From Candidatus Sumerlaeota bacterium (GTDB taxonomy: Bacteria; Sumerlaeota; Sumerlaeia; JADFCT01): 23,340 nucleotides of DNA. The number at the start of each line of letters is the position of its first letter. Positions within the stretch are counted from its first letter, which is position 1. Below the pieces are notes generated by a model that saw only the letters and a program-made list of their open reading frames with translations, was not told where the DNA came from and searched no databases. Below are positions 17,306 through 23,340 of this stretch, in pieces. Where the stretch lies: contig JAPLSP010000692.1 in assembly GCA_026398575.1 (NCBI GenBank), positions 1-23,340 of the forward strand, written 5' to 3'. The position numbers were made by a program, and so were the translations under genes.

Positions 17306-17356
17306 TAAGCGCTCAAGCTCTGATATGTTTCCATTCCATTCCTGAAAGGGCGAAAT

Positions 17357-18100
17357 ATGTTTCTCTCTACGGAATCCGCTTTGTCATCCCAACCGCCGTC
17401 GGCGCCGCATTCGATTCATATTGTATATGACGACCGCGAAACCGGGACGCCGGCGCTGGCGGCGTTGGCGCGAATGCCGGAAGTTGGTCTCACTAAAAAG
17501 CGTCTGAAGGTGGGGGATTACGAGGTGGATGGGCGCCTGCTCATCGAGCGCAAGTCCCTCGTGGATCTGGCCGAATCCATCAAAGATGGCCGCCTGTTCC
17601 GACAGGCGAAGCGGCTTGCGCGCGCCCCCATTCGCGGCGCCGTGATCCTCGAAGGAACCAGCCGCGATCTGGCGCAGAGCGAAATGCGCCGCGAGGCGAT
17701 CCAGGGAGCGCTCGTCACGCTGGCGCTGATTTACGGGTTGCCGCTGCTGCGTTCGCAGTCGCCGGAAGAAACTGCGCAGTTGATGATCTACGCCGCGCGC
17801 CAGATTCGCGAGGTCATCTCCGGCGCCCTCCATCGCAAAGGCTATCGTCCGCGCGGCAAGAGCAAGCTTCAGTTGCATATCCTCCAGGGCTTGCCCGGCG
17901 TTGGCCCCGGCCGCGCCGAAAAACTGCTGGCCGCATTCGGGAGCGTCGAGGCCGTCTGCCGCGCGGACGAGAAGGAATTGAGGCAAGTCTCCGGTCTGGG
18001 CCGGCGCACGGCCAGAGCCATCCGCTGGGCGCTGAGCGCGGATGAGGAGGCGCTTTATCCCGAACCATGCATTTTAGATGAAGATGTTCTTTCGGGATGA
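17357..18100 (+). CDS. XPF/ERCC4-type structure-specific nuclease with tandem helix-hairpin-helix
   Basis: A 247-residue protein with the architecture of archaeal short XPF and the nuclease half of Mus81/XPF. The N-terminal nuclease domain has the metal-site residues IVYDDRE (22-28), GDY (53-55) and the signature ERKSLVDL (64-71). The C-terminal part has two helix-hairpin-helix motifs, LPGVGPGRAEKLLAAF (179-194) and VSGLGRRTARAIRWAL (211-226), which bind DNA non-specifically. Known relatives cut 3' flaps, forks and branched DNA in repair, usually as dimers. The protein is short and lacks a helicase domain. AAAGGG lies 6 bases before ATG 17357. It converges on hicA with 7 bases between the stops. 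The family is mainly archaeal and eukaryotic, and scattered in bacteria. Confidence 0.9.
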   Translation: MFLSTESALSSQPPSAPHSIHIVYDDRETGTPALAALARMPEVGLTKKRLKVGDYEVDGRLLIERKSLVDLAESIKDGRLFRQAKRLARAPIRGAVILEGTSRDLAQSEMRREAIQGALVTLALIYGLPLLRSQSPEETAQLMIYAARQIREVISGALHRKGYRPRGKSKLQLHILQGLPGVGPGRAEKLLAAFGSVEAVCRADEKELRQVSGLGRRTARAIRWALSADEEALYPEPCILDEDVLSG

Positions 18101-18107
18101 GCGATGA

Positions 18108-18326
18108 TTAAATGCTCTCCCACTTCTGCCGGCTTATCCCAGCTTGCTTAAGAATTCGTGCAAGCAGATTTACTCCAATATCGGCTGTGTGCGGATTTGG
18201 AATGCGAATTGAAATGGCGTCTTTCATCATGAACTGATGTTTGCCGCCGGAGAATGGACCGGTAAAGCCGCATTGAAGCAGGCCGCGTATTAAATCTTTG
18301 CGCTTGATGGGACCAAAGGGAGGCAT
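18108..18326 (-). CDS. hicA: HicA-type mRNA interferase toxin
   Basis: A 72-residue toxin of the HicA family, a small double-stranded-RNA-binding fold that cleaves mRNA. The pattern is complete: PIKRKDLIRGLLQCGF (6-21), the catalytic His30 in SGGKHQFM, the strand SIRIPNPH (39-46) and the terminal helix LLARILKQAGIS (54-65). The frame is open further upstream, but ATG 18326 is chosen because it overlaps the hicB stop (TAATG, one shared base) and matches the family start. The order antitoxin then toxin is the less common arrangement for hicAB loci. Confidence 0.9.
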   Translation of the reverse strand: MPPFGPIKRKDLIRGLLQCGFTGPFSGGKHQFMMKDAISIRIPNPHTADIGVNLLARILKQAGISRQKWESI

Positions 18327-18568
18327 TATGCCGCTTTCCTGATGGCTAATTTTTGGCCACTGATTACCGGAAGCTTCATGTTGCGGGAGACGCGGAAAAG
18401 AATCCATTCTTCAAGTACTTCCTGAAGCTCCTCGCGGCACTTTTCAAGGGTCTTGGCGTGGGCGTATACGCCATTACAGGCGGGAATTTCCCCATAATAC
18501 ATGCCGTCATCCGGCAAGATCTCATATTGCGCATCACGCATGGCGGCTTGAACATAGTTTAGCAGCAT
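18326..18568 (-). CDS. hicB: HicB-type antitoxin
   Basis: An 80-residue HicB-family antitoxin with a partial RNase H-like fold. It shows YYGEIPACNGVYAHAKTLEK (24-43) followed by the helix CREELQEVLEEWILFRV (44-60). The C-terminal KLPVISGQKLA is short, so there is no clear helix-turn-helix domain. ATG 18568 has GGAG 8 bases upstream. It is translated just before hicA with a one-base overlap and should neutralise that toxin by direct binding. Confidence 0.88.
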   Translation of the reverse strand: MLLNYVQAAMRDAQYEILPDDGMYYGEIPACNGVYAHAKTLEKCREELQEVLEEWILFRVSRNMKLPVISGQKLAIRKAA

Positions 18569-18894
18569 GACATCATCTCCGCATTTACATCAGGCTTCAG
18601 AGCACTATTTTCATATTGATCAACTGGACTCTAGTGAGCTACGCCTCCCTTCAGCAAGCTGATTTTCCTTGGAACTTGGCTCTCCTGAATGGCGCATTTC
18701 GCATTTCGCAGTTGCGCCCTCTGAAGTGGACTTCGTATGCTCTTTTGCAGTTAGCGTGTTGCGCGATGGTTGAGGGTGGGGGGCAAGGACCTAAGGGACC
18801 GAAGGGACCCAAGGGACGGCAAGGACTACCAGAACTGTGAAACAAAATTGCGCAAAGTGAACCGAAAACCGAAAACTCCGAAGGGGGCTTCTCC
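18569..18894. other. Intergenic region between hicB and malQ with short repeats
   Basis: This 326-base space separates divergent genes. It includes the inverted repeat GGCGCA/TGCGCC (18691-18696 and 18713-18718) around a CGCATTT duplication, and the 9-base array at 18785-18826. The malQ leader ends with AAGGGGG at 18881-18887. The 74-codon open frame crossing it resembles no protein I know. Confidence 0.6.
18785..18826. repeat. AAGGGACC 9-base tandem array
   Basis: Three 9-base units AAGGGACCG, AAGGGACCC and AAGGGACGG run head to tail (18793-18819). They are flanked by the variant AAGGACCT (18785-18792) and a partial AAGGAC (18821-18826). The strand is strongly purine-biased. It lies upstream of malQ in non-coding sequence. 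Confidence 0.85.
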
Positions 18895-20478
18895 ATGGCT
18901 CAAGAAAGCAAATCCTGCCGGCAAGCCGGTATTCTGTTGCATCCCACGTCTCTGCCGGGACGCAGCGGCATTGGCGACATCGGGCGTCCCGCCTATGAAT
19001 TTGTGAAGTTCCTCATCGAGGGCGCGCAATCGCTCTGGCAGCTGTGTCCGCTGGGGCCGACCGGATATGGCGACAGCCCTTATGCGTCGCTGTCGGCGTT
19101 TGCCGGGAATCCCCTGCTGATCGGGCTGGAGCCGCTCGCGGACGACGGACTGGCGGACGCCTCGGAGATTGACGCATTTCCTGCGTTCCCGGCCGATCAT
19201 GTGGATTATGTCAACGTCACACCGGCCAAGATGGCTTTCCTGATGCGGGTGGGGCAGCGCTTTCCCGAGCGCGCGAACGCCGGCCTCAAAAGCGAGTTCG
19301 ATGCCTTTTGCGAAAGGAACCGGGGCTGGCTGGATGATTATGCGCTTTATGTGACGCTGAAACAATCTCATGGCGGCGTCGCCTGGACGCAATGGCCGGC
19401 GTCGCTGGCGCGGCGCGAGCCGGCGGCGATGAAGGAAGCGCGCCAGCGCCATGCCGCGCAAATCGCCGCCTGCAAAGTGATTCAGTTTCTTTTCTTCCGC
19501 CAATGGGCCTCGTTGCGGCGCTTCGCGAACGAACGCCAAATCCGCCTGATCGGCGACGTGCCGATCTTCGTGGCGCAGGATAGCGCCGATGTCTGGGCAA
19601 ATCCTCATTTGTTTTTCCTGAAGGACGACGGCGAACCGACCGTCGTTTCAGGCGTGCCTCCCGACTACTTCAGCCCCAGCGGCCAGCGCTGGGGCAATCC
19701 GATCTTTCGCTGGAAGGAGATGCGGAAAGACGGCTATGCATGGTGGATCGCGCGCATGAAAGCCGTTTTGGAACTGGTGGACATCGTCCGGATTGACCAC
19801 TTCCGGGGGTTTGAGGCCTACTGGGAGGTGCGCGCCGAGGCGCCGAACGCGCTCAATGGCCGCTGGGTCAAAGGACCGGGCGCCGATTTCTTTTTGAAAC
19901 TGCGCGATGCGCTGGGGTCGCTGCCGCTGATCGCCGAAGACCTGGGGATCATCACGCCCAAGGTGCACGCGCTTCGCGAGCAGTTCGGACTCCCGGGCAT
20001 GAAAATTCTCCAGTTCGCCTTCGGCGACGACGCTCGCAATCCCTATCTGCTGCACAATATCGAAGCCAACAGCGTCGTCTATACGGGAACGCATGACAAC
20101 GACACCACGCTGGGCTGGTATCGCGGCGCGGATGAGGCGGTCAAGGACAAGGCGCGCCGTTATTTGTGGTGCGACGGCGCCAACATCCATCTGGACCTGA
20201 CGCGCACGGCTTATATGTCGCGCGCGCGCATGGCCATCATTCCGTTGCAGGACGTGCTGGGCTTTGGCGGCGAAGCGCGCATGAATGTGCCCGGCGCGGC
20301 TGAAGGCAACTGGAAATGGCGCGTGACGCCGGATCATCTCAATCCCGGCAAGGCCGGCGCGCTGCGCTATCTGACGGAGTTATATGGCCGCAATGAACAT
20401 CCCCAGCCCGCGGCGCCGGCCAACGCGGAGGCGAGAGACCCCCGCTTCGATCCCGATCATGCGGCGGAAGCAGGATGA
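18895..20478 (+). CDS. malQ: 4-alpha-glucanotransferase (amylomaltase, GH77)
   Basis: A 527-residue cytoplasmic enzyme that moves alpha-1,4-glucan segments between maltodextrins during glycogen and maltose metabolism. The family pattern is complete: GILLHPTSLPGRSGIGDIG (12-30), LCPLGPTGYGDSPY (50-63), the nucleophile Asp301 in VRIDHFRGFE, the acid/base Glu348 in LIAEDLG and the transition-state Asp401 in THDNDTTLGW. The length matches the standard bacterial enzyme of about 500 residues, plus a Pro/Ala-rich tail of some 25 residues. ATG 18895 has AAGGGGG 7 bases upstream. Its stop overlaps the start of the carbon-nitrogen hydrolase gene by 4 bases (ATGA). No other maltose genes are in the window, so a role in glycogen turnover is a guess. 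Confidence 0.96.
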   Translation: MAQESKSCRQAGILLHPTSLPGRSGIGDIGRPAYEFVKFLIEGAQSLWQLCPLGPTGYGDSPYASLSAFAGNPLLIGLEPLADDGLADASEIDAFPAFPADHVDYVNVTPAKMAFLMRVGQRFPERANAGLKSEFDAFCERNRGWLDDYALYVTLKQSHGGVAWTQWPASLARREPAAMKEARQRHAAQIAACKVIQFLFFRQWASLRRFANERQIRLIGDVPIFVAQDSADVWANPHLFFLKDDGEPTVVSGVPPDYFSPSGQRWGNPIFRWKEMRKDGYAWWIARMKAVLELVDIVRIDHFRGFEAYWEVRAEAPNALNGRWVKGPGADFFLKLRDALGSLPLIAEDLGIITPKVHALREQFGLPGMKILQFAFGDDARNPYLLHNIEANSVVYTGTHDNDTTLGWYRGADEAVKDKARRYLWCDGANIHLDLTRTAYMSRARMAIIPLQDVLGFGGEARMNVPGAAEGNWKWRVTPDHLNPGKAGALRYLTELYGRNEHPQPAAPANAEARDPRFDPDHAAEAG

Positions 20479-21419
20479 AAATCGCCTGCGTGCAGATGGA
20501 TATTGCCTGGGAGGCGCCGGAAGCCAATTTGGCGAAAGCGCGTTCTCTCGTGGCGCAGGCGGCCCAATCCGGCGCCGAGCTGGTGTGCCTGCCTGAGTTG
20601 TTTTCCACCGGCGTAACGCTGAACGCTTCTCGGTTCGCGGAATCCGCCAACGGCGCCACGCCCCGCGCGCTGAGCGAGATAGCCGCGTCGAATGGCGTCA
20701 TGTTGATTGGGACTTATATCACCGCTGGGAGCGCGGGCGTCCCCGCCCGCAAAATGGCGCCGCGCATTATCACCTGCCAGGCCGGCGGGGACGCCTCCGT
20801 CCGCAAAGAGATGGCAGACTGCGTGTTTTATGAAACAGGCGAGAACGCTGCCGTATGCAAAGAGGCGGCGGATAGGATCGCCAATCATGCAGGCGAGGAC
20901 GCCTGCGCTCCCAGGGCGTTCAACACTTCAGGCGTGTGGGGGGCGGAGGGGCGGCTTATGGGGGTTTATCACAAGAACCATGTCTTTACTTATGGCGGCG
21001 AGCACATTGCTTATTCAAGCGGAGATGAGGCGCCGATTTTCCGGGTTGGCAAATTCGCGATGGGGCTTTTTATCTGTTATGATCTTCGTTTCCCGGAGAT
21101 GTTCCGCGCCGCTGTCGCCTGCGGCGCCGATTTGTTCGTGATTCCGGCCAACTGGCCGAATCCCCGCAAAGACCACTGGTTGACGCTGCTCAAAGCGCGC
21201 GCGATCGAGAACCAAGCCTACGTCATCGGCGTCAATCGCACGGGCGCATCGCCCTCGCATTCCTATTTCGGCGCGTCCCTGGTTGTATCTCCCCGCGGCG
21301 AAGTTCTTGCACAGGCGGGCGAAGGCGAAGAATTGTTGCTGGCCGATATCCATCCCGAAGAGGTCACATCGTGGCGCAACGAATTCCCCGCGCTGAAAGA
21401 CCGGAAAGATACAGCATAA
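20475..21419 (+). CDS. Carbon-nitrogen hydrolase (nitrilase superfamily, omega-amidase-like) with in-frame insertion
   Basis: A 314-residue amidase with the Glu-Lys-Cys triad: Glu41 in LPELF, Lys167 in VYHKNHVF and Cys201 in ICYDLRFPE. The stretch ADLFVIPANWP, then LLKARAIENQAYVIGVNR, resembles the YafV/Nit2 omega-amidase branch, which hydrolyses 2-oxoglutaramate-type amides. The substrate is not certain. Residues 84-147 do not fit the family. They are rich in Ala, Cys and charged residues and replace the short loop that normally links GTYIT to the FNTSGVW strand. They are encoded by a repeat element (20725-20914). Without it the protein would be about 250-260 residues, the usual length. The insertion lies between Glu41 and Lys167, so activity may survive if the loop is surface-exposed. 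The start overlaps malQ by 4 bases. Confidence 0.9.
   Translation: MKIACVQMDIAWEAPEANLAKARSLVAQAAQSGAELVCLPELFSTGVTLNASRFAESANGATPRALSEIAASNGVMLIGTYITAGSAGVPARKMAPRIITCQAGGDASVRKEMADCVFYETGENAAVCKEAADRIANHAGEDACAPRAFNTSGVWGAEGRLMGVYHKNHVFTYGGEHIAYSSGDEAPIFRVGKFAMGLFICYDLRFPEMFRAAVACGADLFVIPANWPNPRKDHWLTLLKARAIENQAYVIGVNRTGASPSHSYFGASLVVSPRGEVLAQAGEGEELLLADIHPEEVTSWRNEFPALKDRKDTA
20725..20914. repeat. 190-base palindromic element inserted in a coding sequence
   Basis: The left end CTGGGAGCGCGGGCGTCCCC (20725-20744, continuing GCC to 20747) is the reverse complement of the right end 20892-20914 at 21 of 23 positions. Inside, units starting GGCGGGGACG at 20784, GGCGAGAACG at 20838 and GGCGAGGACG at 20892 repeat with an exact 54-base (18-codon) step. 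Each of the first two is followed by a CGCAAAGAG/TGCAAAGAG segment. A more diverged unit precedes them. No transposase or stop codon occurs, so the reading frame passes through. Confidence 0.9.
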
Positions 21420-21811
21420 AGGGAATGAGCAATCACGTCGCCAACGCTCGCATATATTACTTCGGAATTCGTCGCAATCATTCAAGCAAGGGAATGAAGA
21501 TTAATGCGGATGGGAGAAGCGCCAGCATTTGGAGTGCGGTTGCTCGCTGCCGCTTTTGCTACCATGATCAAGAAGATTGGCGTTGGCAAAAGCGGCAGCA
21601 AGCAACCGCACTCCAAATGCTGGCGCCGCTTCTGACTGCATTGCAGTCATCCATTCAGCATAAATGCGTCGGCGGATTTGCGAGTCAAAGCAGCAAGGCG
21701 TTGGAATATTTGCGCTGGACGCTTGCCATGCGCGGCGCCAAACTGCGCTCGATTTTTGCCCATCGCAGCGGATCGCTCAATCCAACAGCTCATCTCGTGA
21801 GGGACAAGGGC
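21420..21811. other. Intergenic region dominated by a large inverted repeat
   Basis: This 392-base space lies between the hydrolase and the beta-helix gene. Positions 21420-21514 show nothing notable. Positions 21515-21648 hold the large palindrome and an abutting small hairpin. Positions 21649-21811 are an open but unconvincing upstream extension of the next gene's frame. Confidence 0.6.
21515..21633. repeat. Long inverted repeat (45/48-base arms, 26-base loop)
   Basis: The left arm 21515-21559 and right arm 21586-21633 are reverse complements except for one C/T difference and a 3-base GGC present only in the right arm. The arms contain GCCAGCATTTGGAGTGCGGT. The 26-base loop is 21560-21585. 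A perfect small hairpin GACTGCA-T-TGCAGTC (21634-21648) abuts the right arm. It could form a cruciform or a long RNA stem. Confidence 0.95.
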
Positions 21812-23340
21812 ATGAAGATATCAGCTGAATCGAGTTTCTCTATGAACATCAATCGAACGACGGCTACTACTTTCGGGATCGCAATGCTGTTGGTTATCTG
21901 CCTGGCGGCGATGGGGAGTGCGCGGGAGATATTGGTGGATGCAGCGGCCACATCCTCCACGGCGCCAAGCGCGGCTGGCGCCAACGTCAGCGGCAGCGCG
22001 GAGAAGCCTTTTCAGACGATTGCAGCCGCCATCAAAGCCGCGCGATCGGGCGACACGATCACCATTCGCAAAGGCGTCTATTGCGAATCGGTTTCGTTGG
22101 CCGTCTCGGGAACGAGCGATACGCCGACGATCCTGCGCGCGGCTCCGGGCGAGCGAGTGGTGCTTTCCGGCTTTGTCCGCGTCAAGGATTGGAAGGAGGA
22201 AGGCGGCGGCCTCTATACCAGTATGGTGGATGGCTCGGTCAGCGATTTGTTTGTCGGTCTGGCGTCGCAACCCGTCTCGCGCTGGCCTGGCCGCGACCTG
22301 GCGATGCGCAATTTGAGGGAGCCGAACAAAGACACCCTCATGTTTAAGGATTCCGCTGCGCTCGATTCCGCCGCGATGAAAGAAGTTGCCGCCGCCCCCA
22401 AATCAGTCATGGCGTTTCTTTATGTCGCCGCCGGTAATTATTTTTCCACCATCCCCGTCAAGACGCTCGACCTCGGCGCCCGCGCCATCAGCGTCGAGAA
22501 CTCGCGCAGTTTCGCAACGCTTCAAGGCAAGACGGATCGCTACCAGTTGGTCAATCATCCCAGCCTGATCGTGGCGCCGGGGCAATGGGCTTTTGAGAGG
22601 ATCGGAAAGACGCAGACGCGGCTGTACTTCCGCCCGAAGGCGCCCGCCGATCTCGAACGCGTCCAATGCCGGCTGGTGGGGGAGCGTGGGCTTATATTCG
22701 TCGGCGCCTACTCCGCCGGGCCGGTATCGAACATCCGCATCGAGGGGCTTGAAATTTGCGGATCCGCCGGCGTGGGGGTCGCAGTCACGGGCGTTTCGAA
22801 TGTTGTCATTTCGCGTTGCCTCATTCACAACAACCGGAGAAATGGCCTGGCCCTGCGCCGCACGGACAACTGCCAGATACTCAATAACATTGTTCTGGCT
22901 AATGGCTATGGCGTGGGCGTCACTTCAAGCCGAAAGACGCTGGTTCAGAATAATGAGATCGCCTACAACATGGTGGACGGCATAGATATCGCGGGCAATG
23001 TCACCGGCAAGCCCAACGGCGAGCCGGAAACTTTTGATGTCACAGTGCGGCGCAATTATTTTCACCACCATCTGCTCTTGAGCCATCCGGACAATTTTCA
23101 GACTTATCGCGGCGTGCATCGCCTCACGATCGAAGACAACGTCCTGCTTTGGGGCGGACAGGGCATCATGACCGAGGAGACTGACGATGTTACTATGCGC
23201 AACTGCATGGTGGCGGGGACGGCGGCCGTCGCCGTGATCCTCGGCCACAGCAACTCCAACAACTGGACCATCGAAAATGTGACGGTGGGCTTGGGAGGCT
23301 GGGGCGCGTTTTCTTTCACGGGCAAGGACTACCGGCTGCG
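21812..23340 (+). CDS. Secreted right-handed parallel beta-helix protein, 3' end cut by the window
   Basis: The frame runs open from ATG 21812 to the window edge, 509 complete codons. An N-terminal extension and hydrophobic segment (about residues 18-36, GIAMLLVICLAAMGSA) form an export signal. Next comes the DUF1565-like entry common to such proteins: EILVDAA, then KPFQTIAAAIKAARSGDTI and TIRKGVYCESV (about residues 65-94), followed by a segment asking for repair of reading by context: a 'flesh-out' domain to about 310. From about residue 315 typical beta-helix coils follow (GLEICGSAGVGVAVTG, CLIHNNRRNGLALR, NNIVLANGYGVGV, NNEIAYNMVDGIDI). Such proteins are often polysaccharide lyases or surface glycan-binding factors; the activity cannot be told. 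GAGGGA lies 7 bases before the ATG. A second ATG at 21842 lacks a ribosome site. Confidence 0.85.
   Translation, partial: MKISAESSFSMNINRTTATTFGIAMLLVICLAAMGSAREILVDAAATSSTAPSAAGANVSGSAEKPFQTIAAAIKAARSGDTITIRKGVYCESVSLAVSGTSDTPTILRAAPGERVVLSGFVRVKDWKEEGGGLYTSMVDGSVSDLFVGLASQPVSRWPGRDLAMRNLREPNKDTLMFKDSAALDSAAMKEVAAAPKSVMAFLYVAAGNYFSTIPVKTLDLGARAISVENSRSFATLQGKTDRYQLVNHPSLIVAPGQWAFERIGKTQTRLYFRPKAPADLERVQCRLVGERGLIFVGAYSAGPVSNIRIEGLEICGSAGVGVAVTGVSNVVISRCLIHNNRRNGLALRRTDNCQILNNIVLANGYGVGVTSSRKTLVQNNEIAYNMVDGIDIAGNVTGKPNGEPETFDVTVRRNYFHHHLLLSHPDNFQTYRGVHRLTIEDNVLLWGGQGIMTEETDDVTMRNCMVAGTAAVAVILGHSNSNNWTIENVTVGLGGWGAFSFTGKDYRL

Larger units (their letters stand above)
16828..17356. other. Repeat-filled intergenic region between divergent genes
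   Basis: This 529-base space separates the macroglobulin and nuclease genes, which are transcribed away from each other. It holds the macroglobulin leader near 16828-16900, three GC-rich hairpins (17012-17095) and the 15-base repeat array (17136-17305). The small open frames here only reflect the repeat periods. No convincing gene was seen. Confidence 0.7.

Noticed and set aside
18616..18840. A 74-codon frame ending in a Gly-Pro-Lys run
   Set aside because: The collagen-like ending is only the 9-base AAGGGACC array read as codons, and the rest resembles no protein.
21649..21811. N-terminal extension of the beta-helix gene upstream of 21812
   Set aside because: The frame is open, but the sequence adjoins the inverted repeat, lacks protein-like features and would bury the signal peptide. 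GAGGGA before 21812 fixes the start.

Overview
The window looks like a bacterial chromosome segment from an uncultured or little-studied Gram-negative lineage. The gene repertoire is a giant secreted alpha-2-macroglobulin, RsbU-type signalling, beta-helix secreted proteins and an XPF-type nuclease. Together with GC-rich coding regions and intergenic spaces packed with palindromic repeats, this suggests the Planctomycetes/Lentisphaerae/Hydrogenedentes/Sumerlaea sphere. That placement is an impression from gene style and repeats, not from a marker gene; no rRNA or tRNA gene was seen.

Layout. Positions 1-1461 hold the 3' part of a polyprenyl-phosphate sugar transferase for exopolysaccharide synthesis, followed by a Phd/YefM-RelE toxin-antitoxin pair (1521-2026). 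On the minus strand lies an unusual secreted protein joining a C39-like cysteine-peptidase domain to an HExxH metallopeptidase domain (2048-3571), just downstream of a soluble hybrid histidine kinase with two receiver domains (3603-5519). Divergent from the kinase is a three-domain REC-PP2C-STAS regulator (5728-7539). The 208-base space between them carries two back-to-back sigma70-like promoters, so the pair is probably one signalling module feeding a partner-switching pathway. A small secreted beta-sandwich protein with a repetitive Lys/Asp tail follows (7728-8291).

Positions 8467-10406 are an AT-richer three-gene cassette: an unknown protein, a ParA-type ATPase and a second unknown protein overlapping it by 4 bases. 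I consider this the best candidate for an undescribed gene system. A 2106-residue thioester alpha-2-macroglobulin occupies 10507-16827 on the minus strand. Then come a repeat-filled intergenic region, an XPF/ERCC4-type nuclease with helix-hairpin-helix repeats (17357-18100), a hicBA toxin-antitoxin pair (18108-18568), a translationally coupled malQ and carbon-nitrogen hydrolase pair (18895-21419), and the 5' part of a secreted right-handed beta-helix protein running off the right edge (21812-23340).

The most striking non-genic signal is the density and variety of palindromic repeats. There are two arrays with a 15-base unit around CAGAATSAT (7612-7670 and 17136-17305), a run of three GC-rich hairpins (17012-17095), a 9-base array (18785-18826), a 45-48 base inverted repeat (21515-21633), and a 190-base element with 23-base terminal inverted repeats. 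The last of these sits in frame inside the carbon-nitrogen hydrolase gene (20725-20914) and adds about 60 residues to the enzyme.
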